Origin: Phytopseudomonas flavescens
GTDB lineage: Bacteria; Pseudomonadota; Gammaproteobacteria; Pseudomonadales; Pseudomonadaceae
Length of the DNA: 64,000 nucleotides
NCBI RefSeq assembly: GCF_900100535.1
Contig: NZ_FNDG01000010.1
Coordinates: 119,442-183,441 of the forward strand
Direction: 5' to 3'
The stretch's first letter is position 1. Each line of letters begins with the position of its first letter. The notes beneath the pieces are model-generated. The model did no database searches. It was not told the origin of the DNA and saw nothing but the letters and a program-made list of their open reading frames with translations. Positions 52,668 to 62,641 of the stretch are shown one piece after another. The position numbers and the translations under genes are program-made.

Positions 52668-53594
52668 TTGAACCTTCGTCGCCTCAAGTATTTCGTCAAG
52701 ATCGTCGACATCGGCAGCCTGACCCAGGCAGCCGATGTGCTGCATATCGCCCAGCCCGCGTTGAGCCAGCAGCTCAGCACCCTGGAGTCCGAGTTGCAGC
52801 AGCAACTGCTGATCCGCACCAAGCGCGGAGTGACGCCGACCGAGGCCGGCAAGGTGCTGTACGGCCATGCTCAGGTGATCCTGCGCCAGTGCGAACAGGC
52901 GCAGAGTGACGTCAATGCGAGTGGTCTTGCCTTGTCTGGCCCGGTGTCGGTGGGGCTGGCGCCGGGCACCGCGGCGTCGGCGTTGTCGCTGCCATTGCTC
53001 AAGCGCGTGCGCGAAAAGCACCCGGGGATCCTGCTCTATCTCAACGAAAATTTCGGGACCACCCTCAGCGAGCTGATCATGAACGGCCGCATGGACATGG
53101 CGGTGCTCTATGGCGGGCGCGAAGTACATGGCCTGAGCTTCATTCAACTGATGCGCGAGCCGCTTTGTCTGGTCAGCGCGGAGCCCGCTCTGCAAGGCCG
53201 CGAGCGGGTCACCCTGAGCGAGGTAGCAGCCTTCGAACTGCTGCTGCCGCGCACCTACAACGTGATGCGCCGGCTGGTCGACGAGGCCTTTGTGCGCATC
53301 GAGATGAGCGCTCAGGTGGTCGCGGAAATCGAGTCGTCCACCACCCTGGCCGCTGCGGTTGCCGATCACTTCGGTTCGACCATCCTGCCGGAGTCGGCTG
53401 CCCAGGTGCTGGCCGATGCCCATGGCCTGTACCTGAGTCGCATCGTCGAGCCGGACATCGACGCGCCGCTGGCGCTGTGCCTGTCTGGCCACTTGCCGCT
53501 GTCGGTGCCTGCGCAGGCGGTCAAGGCGATCCTTCTCGAGCTGGTCGCGGAAATGCGCACGGGCCGCCCGCCAGCGGAGGGCGAGGGGTCATAA
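52668..53594 (+). CDS. LysR-family regulator, Nac-like, probable pxp/ABC regulon activator
   Basis: A 308-residue LysR protein. Its N-terminal helix-turn-helix, RRLKYFVKIVDIGSLTQAADVLHIAQPALSQQ (about residues 4-35), and LLIRTKRGVTPTEAGKVLYGHA are nearly those of Nac, the nitrogen assimilation regulator of enteric bacteria; the C-terminal effector domain (SGPVSVGLAPGTAASALSLPLL) is also Nac-like. The start is TTG 52668 with a weak site; its stop TAA lies inside operator 2. Nac binds ATA-N9-TAT, and three such sites flank transcription units around this gene, so control of all three is inferred. It could be a local regulator rather than true Nac. Confidence 0.85.
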   Translation: MNLRRLKYFVKIVDIGSLTQAADVLHIAQPALSQQLSTLESELQQQLLIRTKRGVTPTEAGKVLYGHAQVILRQCEQAQSDVNASGLALSGPVSVGLAPGTAASALSLPLLKRVREKHPGILLYLNENFGTTLSELIMNGRMDMAVLYGGREVHGLSFIQLMREPLCLVSAEPALQGRERVTLSEVAAFELLLPRTYNVMRRLVDEAFVRIEMSAQVVAEIESSTTLAAAVADHFGSTILPESAAQVLADAHGLYLSRIVEPDIDAPLALCLSGHLPLSVPAQAVKAILLELVAEMRTGRPPAEGEGS

Positions 53595-53605
53595 GGTCGT
53601 CTTAT
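53591..53605 (+). promoter_or_regulatory. Nac-like LysR operator, site 2 (pxp operon)
   Basis: ATAAG-gtcgt-CTTAT, a perfect dyad of ATA-N9-TAT type. It overlaps the lysR stop codon and ends 20 nt before the -35 TTGGCC. Confidence 0.75.
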
Positions 53606-53625
53606 CTCCCCACAGCCAAACCGTC

Positions 53626-53654
53626 TTGGCCGCTGCGAAATGGCCTCGATACAT
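53626..53654 (+). promoter_or_regulatory. Candidate promoter of the pxp operon
   Basis: TTGGCC (53626-53631), 17-bp spacer, ATACAT (53649-53654). A start near 53661 gives a 30-nt leader before the BCCP gene. Confidence 0.55.
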
Positions 53655-53690
53655 TGCCCTCAGCCAATTTTTCATCGGCAGGGGCCATAG

Positions 53691-54119
53691 ATGAAACCCG
53701 AACGCATAAAAGCATTGATCGACCTGATGGCCGAATCCGACCTGAGCGAGCTGACCCTTGGCGAGGAGGGTGCTCAATTGCGTCTGCTGCGCGAGCACGG
53801 CCAGTTTGCGAGCGCTTGCGTAGCGGCGCCGGCAGTGATTTCTCGACCCGCCAGCAGCACGCCGCAGGTGCAGGTGCAGGTCAGCGGCTACCAGGCCAAG
53901 GCGCCGCTACACGGCATCGTGCATTTCACCCCTGCGCCGGATCAGCCGCCGTTCATCGAGGTTGGCGCGCAGGTCAAGGCTGGCCAGACCCTGGCGGTAC
54001 TCGAGGCGATGAAGATGTTCCACCCGCTCAAGGCCGAAGCCGACGGTGTGGTCGAGGCGATCCTGGCGGCCAGCGGCACCGAGGTCGAGGCTGGCCAGGC
54101 GCTGGTGCGTATCGCGTGA
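53691..54119 (+). CDS. Biotin carboxyl carrier protein of the pxp operon
   Basis: A 142-residue carrier. The C-terminal biotinyl domain (about 70-142; FIEVGAQVKAGQTLAVLEAMKMFHPLKAEADG) has the biotinylation motif EAMKM with the modified Lys. The N-terminal part begins MKPERIKALIDLMAESDLSELTLGEEG, as in AccB. It should carry CO2 from the biotin carboxylase encoded next, but no carboxyltransferase subunit (AccA/AccD-type) is seen in the window, so the acceptor is unknown. First gene of the operon with the divergent-looking promoter at 53626. Confidence 0.9.
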   Translation: MKPERIKALIDLMAESDLSELTLGEEGAQLRLLREHGQFASACVAAPAVISRPASSTPQVQVQVSGYQAKAPLHGIVHFTPAPDQPPFIEVGAQVKAGQTLAVLEAMKMFHPLKAEADGVVEAILAASGTEVEAGQALVRIA

Positions 54120-54139
54120 GCAGGGGCGGGAGAATGCTG

Positions 54140-54257
54140 ATGTTCGACAACGTATTGATCGCCAACCGTGGTGACCGGCCGCAACGCGGCGCAGCGGCGC
54201 AGCCAAAGTGCCCGGCGGGCGTAGCCCGTGTGGGCGGTCTCAGCCCGGAGAACCACG

Positions 54258-54265
<8 letters not shown>
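54140..54265 (+). CDS. Small leader ORF: partial duplication of the biotin carboxylase start
   Basis: The ORF starts with [12 protein letters not shown], nearly the [12 protein letters not shown] of the real carboxylase 118 bp downstream. It then departs into unrelated sequence ([21 protein letters not shown]) and stops with a TGA that overlaps the true ATG (ATGTTTGA). GGGAG lies at 54128-54132, so it could be translated and coupled to accC. Alternatively it is an inert scar of a partial duplication. No known function. Confidence 0.45.
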
Positions 54266-55606
<1,341 letters not shown>

Positions 55607-55610
<4 letters not shown>

Positions 55611-56257
55611 CACCGCAGATCAGCCTGCTGGGCACCACGGCCCTGCTGTTCGAGGCACCCGGCGAACTGCAACTGGTCACTCAGCAGCGCATCTGGGCCC
55701 TGGCCCGCTTGGCGAAGGACTGGCCCGCGGTGCATGAAGCGGTACCCGGCATGAACAACCTGATGCTGAGTTTCGCCACACCGCCCCGTGATATCGCCGG
55801 CCTGCGTGCTCGGCTGCTCGAAGGCTGGGAGCGTGTTGCGCCGCTGCCCATCGAGGGTCGCATCGTCGAGTTGCCGGTGGTCTACGGTGGCGAAGACGGC
55901 CCTCACATGGCCGATGTCATCGCCCATACCGGCCTGGATATCGAGACCATCGCCAACCTGCATAGCGAGCCGCTATACCCGGTCTATGCCCTGGGCAGCC
56001 ACCCGGGCTACTGCTACCTGGGCGGCATGGATCCACGTCTGGCCACGCCGCGGCGCCAGGTGCCGGTACTGAACATCGGTGCTGGCGCCGTTTCCATCGG
56101 CGGCGTGCAGACCGGTATTTCCGCGTCGGCCGGCCCCAGCGGCTGGAACACCATCGGCCGCACGTCGATGGTGTTCTTCGATGCCGAGCGAACGCCACCG
56201 GCGATCCTGCAGCCGGGCGATCAACTGCGTCTGCGTATCGAGAGGATTATCCGATGA
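55607..56257 (+). CDS. pxpB: 5-oxoprolinase subunit PxpB (KipI-like)
   Basis: A 216-residue protein of the allophanate-hydrolase subunit 1 fold. The signature [21 protein letters not shown] (about residue 125) is clear, followed by [21 protein letters not shown]. PxpB and PxpC form the subunit pair that, with PxpA, hydrolyses 5-oxoproline (pyroglutamate) to glutamate with ATP. Overlaps both neighbours (ATGA), so is strictly coupled. Confidence 0.92.
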
Positions 56258-57210
56258 TCGAGATCATCAGCGCCACGGCACTGGCTACGGTTCAGGACCT
56301 TGGCCGCCACGGCAGCCTGGGATATGGCGTCGGTACTGCCGGTGCGATGGATGCGCTGTCCCTGCAGCTCGGCAACCTGCTGCTGGGCAACGATCCTGGC
56401 GCCGCCGGCATCGAGATTCCACTGTTTCCCTTCGAGGTGCGTTTCACCGAAGACTGCACTTTCGCCATCACCGGTGCCGCCTGCGCCGCACGTCTCGATG
56501 GCCAGCGTCTGCCGCCCAACTGGGTGGCGCACGGGCGCAAGGGTCAGGTGCTGAAACTGACGTATCCGAGTTCCGGCAGCCGTGCCTACCTGTGCCTGGC
56601 TGGCGGTGTCGACGTGCCGCAGGTGCTCGGCTCGCGCAGCACTCAGTTGCGCGGCGCCTTCGGTGGTTGGCAGGGGCGTGCGCTGGAGCGTGGCGACATC
56701 ATTCCGGCAGCCCACGCCGGGCTCGACCGGCCCGCCGACTTCGGCGTCGAATCGGCGCTCGCTGCCTTGCCCCTGAGCGTGGATGGCCGTGCCGCGATCC
56801 GCGTATTGCCTGCTGCGGAGTTCGAGTGTTTCAGCGCTCAGTCGAGAGAGGAATTCTTCGCCGCCGAGTGGAAGATCACCCCACAGAGCAATCGCTATGG
56901 CTATCGCCTGGACGGTACGCCCCTGCTGCCGGAACGGCCGCTGGAGATACGCTCCCACGGCATCGTGCCGGGGGTGATTCAGGTTCCCCACGGTGGCCAG
57001 CCGATCGTGCAGATGCGCGATGCGCAGCCCAGCGGCGGCTACCCGAAATTCGCCACGGTGATCGACGCGGATATCTGGCGACTGGGCCAGGCCGCCATCG
57101 GCAGCAAGGTGCGTTTCGTCGCCTGCAGTTATGACGAAGCCCTGGCTGCGCTGGAGAGCAACCGGGCATTCATCGAACGCACCCGCCAGCAACTGGCGCG
57201 GCGCACGTGA
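56254..57210 (+). CDS. pxpC: 5-oxoprolinase subunit PxpC (KipA-like)
   Basis: A 318-residue protein of the allophanate-hydrolase subunit 2 fold with family motifs TALATVQDLGRHGSLGYGVGTAGAMD, AYLCLAGGVDVPQVLGSRSTQ and QSNRYGYRLDGTPLLP. It pairs with PxpB in the ATP-dependent ring-opening complex. The start overlaps the pxpB stop. The following gene, 11 bp downstream, is a BCCP-like protein. Confidence 0.92.
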   Translation: MIEIISATALATVQDLGRHGSLGYGVGTAGAMDALSLQLGNLLLGNDPGAAGIEIPLFPFEVRFTEDCTFAITGAACAARLDGQRLPPNWVAHGRKGQVLKLTYPSSGSRAYLCLAGGVDVPQVLGSRSTQLRGAFGGWQGRALERGDIIPAAHAGLDRPADFGVESALAALPLSVDGRAAIRVLPAAEFECFSAQSREEFFAAEWKITPQSNRYGYRLDGTPLLPERPLEIRSHGIVPGVIQVPHGGQPIVQMRDAQPSGGYPKFATVIDADIWRLGQAAIGSKVRFVACSYDEALAALESNRAFIERTRQQLARRT

Positions 57211-57221
57211 GGACATCGCTG

Positions 57222-57638
57222 ATGAAAATTGAAGAGATCCGCCAACTGGCAGGCTGGCTTGGCGATGCCGGGTTGAGCGTCATCGAGTTGAAGCGTGGCG
57301 ACGAGAGCTTACTGCTGCGGCGTAGCGTGCGAAGCGACGCGGGCGCTTCGCTGCCAGCCTGCACCACAGCTGCGCATGGCGCGCAGCGTCTGGCGGCGGT
57401 AGTGAAAGCCAGCGGCCCGGGGGTGTTCTTCGCCACCCATCCGGATGAAGCCGAGCCTTTTGTGCGCAGCGGCGATGAGGTCGATAGCGGTCAACTGGTC
57501 GGCATGCTGCAGGTCGGGGCGCTGTTCCTGCCGGTACGCTCCGAGTTCGCCGGGCGGGTTCGCGAAGTGCAGGTGGCGGACGGCCAGGTCGTGGGTTTCG
57601 GCCAGACCCTGTTGGAGCTGGAGGAGCTGGCATCGTGA
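57222..57638 (+). CDS. BCCP-like protein lacking the biotinylation motif
   Basis: A 138-residue protein. Its N-terminal MKIEEIRQLAGWLGDAGLSVIELKRGDESLLLRR parallels the first BCCP of this operon, and its C-terminal half has the lipoyl/biotinyl hammerhead pattern (PFVRSGDEVDSGQLVGMLQVGALFLPVRSEFAGRVREV). Where the first copy has EAMKM it reads QVGAL, so no Lys is available and it cannot be biotinylated in the usual place. It may be a structural scaffold or adaptor between carboxylase and Pxp subunits. The start has GAGGA upstream; the stop overlaps the GTG of pxpA. Confidence 0.75.
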   Translation: MKIEEIRQLAGWLGDAGLSVIELKRGDESLLLRRSVRSDAGASLPACTTAAHGAQRLAAVVKASGPGVFFATHPDEAEPFVRSGDEVDSGQLVGMLQVGALFLPVRSEFAGRVREVQVADGQVVGFGQTLLELEELAS

Positions 57639-58408
57639 AGATCGATCTGAACGCCGACCTGGGCGAGGGCTTCGGCCCCTGGAAAATGGGCGAGGACGAC
57701 GCCCTGATGGCGCTGATCTCCTCGGCCAACGTGGCCTGCGGTTTCCACGCCGGCGACCCGCTGATCATGGATGCCACGGTACGCAGCGCCCAGGCACGAG
57801 GCATCGATCTCGGCGCCCATGTCGGCTTCCCCGATCTGCAGGGCTTCGGCCGGCGGCGGATGAACGTGGAGGTCCGGGAGTTGTGCTGCATGGTGGTCTA
57901 CCAGCTCGGTGCGCTTGCCGGCATCGCTGCGGCGGCCGGGCATCGCGTCAGCCACATGAGCCTGCACGGTGCCCTGGGCAATATGGCCGCGGCGGACGCG
58001 GACCTGGCGGCGCCGCTGATACGGGCGGTGGCGAGTTTCGATCCGAACATCATCGTCAGTTCATCGACCAGCCAGGCCATCGAGCGCGCAGCGGAGCAAT
58101 GCGGGCTGCGCGTGGCCACCACGTTTCTCGCCGACCGTGCCTACGACGACGATTGCCTGCTGGTGCCGCGCGGTACGCCCGGCGCGGTGGTCAGCGATCA
58201 CGGGCAAGTGATGGCCCGCATCAGCCAATTGCTCGAAGACGGCACGGTGACCACCATCACCGGTAAGCGCGTGGCGGTGAACGCACGTTCCATTCTGCTG
58301 CACGGCGATACACCGGGTGCGGCCAGCTTCGCACGCAGCATCCGCGACAGCATCGAGCGCCAGGGCGGGGTGATCACCCCGATTACACAACTGCTGGGCG
58401 GGTCATAA
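57635..58408 (+). CDS. pxpA: 5-oxoprolinase subunit PxpA (LamB/YcsF family)
   Basis: A 257-residue protein with the family N-terminus MKIDLNADLGEGFGPWKMGEDDALM, the metal-site text SANVACGFHAGDP and GAHVGFPDLQGFGRR, and FLADRAYDDDCLLVPRGTPGAVV. With PxpB and PxpC it forms the prokaryotic 5-oxoprolinase. The start is GTG, overlapping the preceding stop (GTGA). The stop lies inside operator 3. Confidence 0.93.
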   Translation: MKIDLNADLGEGFGPWKMGEDDALMALISSANVACGFHAGDPLIMDATVRSAQARGIDLGAHVGFPDLQGFGRRRMNVEVRELCCMVVYQLGALAGIAAAAGHRVSHMSLHGALGNMAAADADLAAPLIRAVASFDPNIIVSSSTSQAIERAAEQCGLRVATTFLADRAYDDDCLLVPRGTPGAVVSDHGQVMARISQLLEDGTVTTITGKRVAVNARSILLHGDTPGAASFARSIRDSIERQGGVITPITQLLGGS

Positions 58409-58419
58409 GCGCAGCTTAT
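58405..58419 (+). promoter_or_regulatory. Nac-like LysR operator, site 3 (SDR-ABC unit)
   Basis: ATAAG-cgcag-CTTAT, a perfect dyad of the same kind as site 2, overlapping the pxpA stop and ending 20 nt before the -35 TTGGTC. Confidence 0.75.
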
Positions 58420-58439
58420 TGCCACACAATCATTGCGTC

Positions 58440-58468
58440 TTGGTCGCCCCGAACGGCAGTGGTTACAG
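58440..58468 (+). promoter_or_regulatory. Candidate promoter of the SDR-ABC unit
   Basis: TTGGTC (58440-58445), 17-bp spacer, TTACAG (58463-58468); aligns base for base with the pxp promoter. Confidence 0.5.
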
Positions 58469-58529
58469 TCCAGTGAAAGGCCATCGCCCCCCATGGTTGG
58501 CGATGGCAGATGAGTCAGAGGAACCCGCA

Positions 58530-59276
58530 ATGCCATTTTCCGATTACCAAACCGCGCTGGTCACCGGCGCTTCCTCCGGGATCGGCGCTGCCGTCGTCGA
58601 GCGCCTGTGTGCCGAGGGGCTGCAGGTTCATGCCCTGGCCCGTAGCGCCGACAAGCTGGCCGAGCTGGCGCAGCGCACCGGCTGCATCGCCCACGCCATC
58701 GACGTCACCGATCTGGCCGGGCTGACTGGGCTGTTCCGCACCCATGTCTTCGACGTGGTGATCAACAACGCCGGGGTCGACCGCCCAGGTTCGCTGCTCA
58801 AGGCCGATGCCGAAGGCATCGACCTGCTGGTCGACGTCAACCTGCGTGCGGTATTGCAGATCGCCCGCCTGGCGCTGCCGGGCATGGTCGAGCGCGATCG
58901 TGGCCACATCGTCAACATCAGCTCCATCGCCGCCGCCTACAACTTTGCTGGCAATGCCACCTACCACGCGACCAAGGCTGCAGTGAGCATGCTCTCCAAA
59001 CAGTTGCGGGTGGATGCCTTCGGCAAGCGCGTGCGGGTGACCGAGATCTGTCCGGGGCGCGTCGCCACCGACATCTTCGCCCATGTGCACGGTGACTCCG
59101 AAGAGGTGCGCAAGCGCTTCCTGGAAGGCTTTGAACTGCCCGAGGCGAAGGACATCGCCGATGCCATCGCCTTCGCCATCGCCGCCCCCGTGGCCGTGAA
59201 CATCGGCCACATGGAAATCACCCCGACCCTGCAGGTACCCGGCGGGCTTTCCACCGCACGCCCCGGGGAAATCTGA
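58530..59276 (+). CDS. Short-chain dehydrogenase/reductase
   Basis: A 248-residue classical SDR: NAD(P) loop VTGASSGIGAAVVERL (about residue 11), NNAG, and the catalytic Ser...YHATK. Closest in pattern to 3-hydroxy acid or serine dehydrogenases of the YdfG type; the substrate is unknown. ATG 58530 has AGAGGAA upstream. It begins a unit with its own operator and promoter and precedes an ABC transporter, suggesting oxidation of an imported hydroxy or amino acid. Confidence 0.85.
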   Translation: MPFSDYQTALVTGASSGIGAAVVERLCAEGLQVHALARSADKLAELAQRTGCIAHAIDVTDLAGLTGLFRTHVFDVVINNAGVDRPGSLLKADAEGIDLLVDVNLRAVLQIARLALPGMVERDRGHIVNISSIAAAYNFAGNATYHATKAAVSMLSKQLRVDAFGKRVRVTEICPGRVATDIFAHVHGDSEEVRKRFLEGFELPEAKDIADAIAFAIAAPVAVNIGHMEITPTLQVPGGLSTARPGEI

Positions 59277-59391
59277 AAGCGCAGTTTCGTCAGGCTCCAT
59301 TCCCAGAGCGGCCCAAGCCGCCTGCTTCATCCGCGCCAGCGCAGACTGGCGCCTTGCTCCTGCCCCAAGCTGAAGTCACTGGAACCTGACC
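59277..59391. other. Short spacer between the SDR and ABC genes
   Basis: 115 bases; no terminator-like hairpin seen, so read-through from the SDR gene into the transporter is likely. Confidence 0.4.
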
Positions 59392-60093
59392 ATGACGACT
59401 GATTTCGATCTTTCCGCGATCCTGCAAGGCGAGTACGCCGAGCTGATCCTGAAGGGCATCGGCATGACGCTGCAGCTGGCGTTCTTCGCCTGGTGCCTGG
59501 CCATGGTGCTGGCCCTGGTACTGGTGTCGGTTCGCCTTACCGGCAACCGCTATGCCGAAGGTGCGGTGGCAGCCTATGTGTCCTACCACCGCAACGTGCC
59601 TACCCTGGTGCAACTGATGCTGTGGTACTTCGGCATCCCGACTCTGCTGTCGGAATCCACGCAGATCTGGCTGGCCAACTACAGCAGCGAATTTCTCTTC
59701 TCGCTGATCGCTCTGGGCCTGTGCCAGGCCGCCTATTTCAGCGAAGACATCCGTGGCGGCCTGCGCGCCATTCCCACGGGGCAGACCGAGGCCGCGCGAG
59801 CCATGGGCCTGGGCTACATCCGCTCGATGCGCTATGTGATCCTGCCGCAAGGCATCCGCAACAGCCTGCCGTCGCTGATCAACCACACAGTGCTGCTGTT
59901 CAAGAACACCAGCCTGGTCATGGCCATCGGCGTCGTGGAGCTGACCTACGCCACGCGTGAAGTGGAGAACTACACCTTTCGTACCTTCGAGGCCTACCTG
60001 GTCGCCACCCTGGTGTATCTGGGGTTCTCCCTGGCCCTCATGGGCCTGGGCGCCTTGCTGGCTCGCCACTTCAACAAAGCGATGGCGAGGTAA
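59392..60093 (+). CDS. Polar amino-acid ABC transporter permease 1 (HisM/GlnP type)
   Basis: A 233-residue permease with about five membrane helices. It has LILKGIGMTLQLAFFAWCLAMVLAL, YVSYHRNVPTLVQLMLWYFG, and the EAA loop EAARAMGLGYIRSMRYVILPQGIRNSLPSLINH that contacts the ATPase. Family members carry glutamine, glutamate, aspartate, histidine, arginine or opine-like compounds. Confidence 0.9.
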   Translation: MTTDFDLSAILQGEYAELILKGIGMTLQLAFFAWCLAMVLALVLVSVRLTGNRYAEGAVAAYVSYHRNVPTLVQLMLWYFGIPTLLSESTQIWLANYSSEFLFSLIALGLCQAAYFSEDIRGGLRAIPTGQTEAARAMGLGYIRSMRYVILPQGIRNSLPSLINHTVLLFKNTSLVMAIGVVELTYATREVENYTFRTFEAYLVATLVYLGFSLALMGLGALLARHFNKAMAR

Positions 60094-60099
60094 GCGGCA

Positions 60100-60843
60100 G
60101 TGTTCGATATCTATACGATCCTGCGGGACAACTGGACGCTGTTCCTGGTTGGCCAGTATCCCCACGGCGCCCTGGGCGGCCTCGCCACCACGCTGATTCT
60201 CGCTGCGCTGGCATTGATCCTGGCCTTCCCGCTGGGTGTTCTGATGGCCCTGGCGCGGGTGTCGCCGTGGCGCTGGCTGCGCTACCCGGCCACGGTGTGG
60301 GTTTACGTGATGCGCGGCATCCCGCTGCTGATGGTGATCTTCTGGACCTACTTTCTGGTGCCGCTGATCATCGGCCACAACATCACCGGCTTCACCACCA
60401 TGCTCTGCACCCTGGTGCTGTACCAGAGTGCCTACCTGTGCGAGATCGTGCGTGGTGGCATTCAGGCCCTGCCGCCGGGCCAGTACGAGGCTTCGCGGGC
60501 GCTGGGCCTGGGCTACCTGCGCACCACGGCGTGGGTGATCCTGCCGCAGGCGCTGTACAACTCGCTGCCGAGCCTGATCAGCCAGTTCATCTCGATCATC
60601 AAGGAGACCTCCCTGGGCTACGTGATCAACGTCCAGGAGGTCACCTTCGCCGCCAACCAGGTCAACAACCAGCTGCTGACCAAGCCGTTCCAGGTGTTCT
60701 TCATCCTGGCGATTACCTACTACGCACTCTGCTACGGCCTGACCCGACTGGCTGACGCGGTCGAGCGCCGTATCGCCCGCCAACGCCTGGGCAGCACCGA
60801 GCCGGTGGCGAGCAAGCGCCCCGTTCTGACTACCGACAATTGA
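60100..60843 (+). CDS. Polar amino-acid ABC transporter permease 2
   Basis: A 247-residue permease with five or six membrane helices ([45 protein letters not shown]) and the EAA loop [36 protein letters not shown] start at 60100 (GAGG upstream, six bases after the previous stop). Partner of permease 1. Confidence 0.9.
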   Translation: MFDIYTILRDNWTLFLVGQYPHGALGGLATTLILAALALILAFPLGVLMALARVSPWRWLRYPATVWVYVMRGIPLLMVIFWTYFLVPLIIGHNITGFTTMLCTLVLYQSAYLCEIVRGGIQALPPGQYEASRALGLGYLRTTAWVILPQALYNSLPSLISQFISIIKETSLGYVINVQEVTFAANQVNNQLLTKPFQVFFILAITYYALCYGLTRLADAVERRIARQRLGSTEPVASKRPVLTTDN

Positions 60844-60853
60844 GGGCTCGCCC

Positions 60854-61591
60854 ATGCATCCGATGATCATGTTTTCCCAGGTCAACAAGTGGTACGGCGA
60901 GTACCAGGCGCTGACCAACATCAGTGCCGACGTGAAGCGCGGCGAGGTGGTGGTGCTGTGCGGGCCCTCGGGTTCCGGCAAGTCGACCCTGATTCGCACG
61001 GTCAATCGCCTGGAGAGCATCCAGCAAGGCCAGATCCTGTTCGACGGTCACGACGTCAATGGCACCGACGCCAACGTCAACCGCCTGCGCAGCCGGGTGG
61101 GTTTCGTGTTCCAGAGCTTCAACCTGTTTCCGCACCTGTCGGTGCTGGACAACATCATCCTGACCCCGACCAAGGTGCGCGGTTTGAAGAGCGCGGAGGC
61201 CAAGACGCGGGCCATGCAATTGCTCGACCGCGTCGGCCTCGCGCACAAGGCCGGTGCTTACCCGGCGCAGCTTTCCGGCGGTCAGCAGCAGCGTGTAGCG
61301 ATCGCCCGGGCGCTGGCAATGGAGCCGCCGGTGATGCTGTTCGACGAGCCCACCAGTGCCCTCGACCCGGAAATGGTCGGTGAGGTGCTCAGCGTCATGA
61401 AGGGCCTGGCGAAGGAGGGCATGACCATGATGTGCGTGACCCACGAGATGAACTTCGCTCGCGAGGTGGCCGACACCATCTGGTTCATGGATGCCGGCCA
61501 GATCCTGGAGAAGTCCAGGCCCGAGGCGTTCTTCCAGCAGCCCGACCACCCGCGCGCTCGGCGCTTCATTTCCGACCTGCGCAGCCACTGA
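60854..61591 (+). CDS. Polar amino-acid ABC transporter ATP-binding protein
   Basis: A 245-residue ATPase: Walker [10 protein letters not shown] (about residue 38), signature [16 protein letters not shown], Walker [15 protein letters not shown] and the switch His in VTHEM. It belongs to the GlnQ/HisP subgroup. Follows permease 2 by 10 bp. Confidence 0.94.
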   Translation: MHPMIMFSQVNKWYGEYQALTNISADVKRGEVVVLCGPSGSGKSTLIRTVNRLESIQQGQILFDGHDVNGTDANVNRLRSRVGFVFQSFNLFPHLSVLDNIILTPTKVRGLKSAEAKTRAMQLLDRVGLAHKAGAYPAQLSGGQQQRVAIARALAMEPPVMLFDEPTSALDPEMVGEVLSVMKGLAKEGMTMMCVTHEMNFAREVADTIWFMDAGQILEKSRPEAFFQQPDHPRARRFISDLRSH

Positions 61592-61636
61592 GGCCGCAGG
61601 CCACCACGATCCATTCACCAGTCCAGGAGTAATCCC

Positions 61637-62470
61637 ATGAGCTTGAAGCGTTTGTTGGCTGTATTCGCGCTGTCCCCACTGGCGGTTTCGCTGGCCCAGG
61701 CCGATCAGCTGAGTGATGTGATGAGCAAGAAGAGCCTGAGCTGCGGCGTCTATGCCGACGTACCACCGTTCTCCGCGCCGGACCCGAAAACCCGCGAGCT
61801 GGTGGGCATGGACGTCGACCTGTGCAAGGCACTGGCCAAGCACCTGGGCGTGGAGCTGGAGCTGAAGCCGCTGTCCGTCGAGGCGCGCATCCCGGAAGTG
61901 AAGATGGGCCGCGTCGACGTGATTTTCGCCAACCTGGCCTACACCAAGAGTCGCGCCGAGCAGATCCAGTTCAGCGATCCGTACTACATCGCCAAGGAAA
62001 CCCTGGTGGTGCGTGCCGCCAATGGCGACAAACCCAAGGAATTCTTCAAGGGCAAGCGCATCAGCTCGACCAAGGGCTCCACCTCCGAGCAATCCATCCG
62101 GCTGGCCGATGCCACGCCCGTGACGTTCCAGGACACCGGCTCGGCCTACATGGCCCTTCAGCAGAACAAGGTGGTCGGCCTGGTAACCAATACCATGACC
62201 GCCATCAAGCTGGTCGGGCAAGCCAAGCAGAGCGGCATCGAGCTGGCCATCGCCAAGCAGCCCATGGCCCTGGAGCCCGTCGGCGCCGGCATGCGCAAAG
62301 GCGAACCGGCCTTCCTCGCCAAGGTCAACGAGACGCTCTACGCGATGGAAGCTGCAGGTGAAATCGACGCCATCTGGGAGCGCTGGATCGGCCCCAGCAC
62401 CGAGTACAAGATGGTGCGCGAAGACAAGGTGCAGAGCCTGAGCGAACTCAAGTTCGAGCCGCTGCCTTGA
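61637..62470 (+). CDS. Polar amino-acid ABC transporter substrate-binding protein
   Basis: A 277-residue periplasmic protein with signal MSLKRLLAVFALSPLAVSLAQA. Family blocks: GVYADVPPFSAPDPKTRELVGMDVDLCKALAKHLGVELELKPLS, GRVDVIFANLAYTKSRAEQIQFSDPYY, and SSTKGSTSEQSI. The clamp residues are consistent with an amino-acid or amino-acid-derivative ligand; pyroglutamate or a related lactam would fit the neighbouring pxp genes but is inferred. A hairpin ends the unit. Confidence 0.9.
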   Translation: MSLKRLLAVFALSPLAVSLAQADQLSDVMSKKSLSCGVYADVPPFSAPDPKTRELVGMDVDLCKALAKHLGVELELKPLSVEARIPEVKMGRVDVIFANLAYTKSRAEQIQFSDPYYIAKETLVVRAANGDKPKEFFKGKRISSTKGSTSEQSIRLADATPVTFQDTGSAYMALQQNKVVGLVTNTMTAIKLVGQAKQSGIELAIAKQPMALEPVGAGMRKGEPAFLAKVNETLYAMEAAGEIDAIWERWIGPSTEYKMVREDKVQSLSELKFEPLP

Positions 62471-62500
62471 TGGCGTATACCCCGCGTCCCTGAACATCTG

Positions 62501-62527
62501 CGGCGGCCCCTTCGGGCCGTCGTTCTT
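62501..62527 (+). terminator. Terminator of the ABC transporter unit
   Basis: Nine-pair stem with one G-U pair (core CGGCCC-cttc-GGGCCG) followed by TTCTT. Confidence 0.65.
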
Positions 62528-62641
62528 CCCGTGTTCCGCTCCTGCAGATCCTGCGCCTGTGTCGGCACAGGTGATCCACGCAGGCATATCGAGTAGCCTT
62601 GCAGGTCTTTTCCGGTTGGGTCGATTGGTAGGAGTCGAGCA

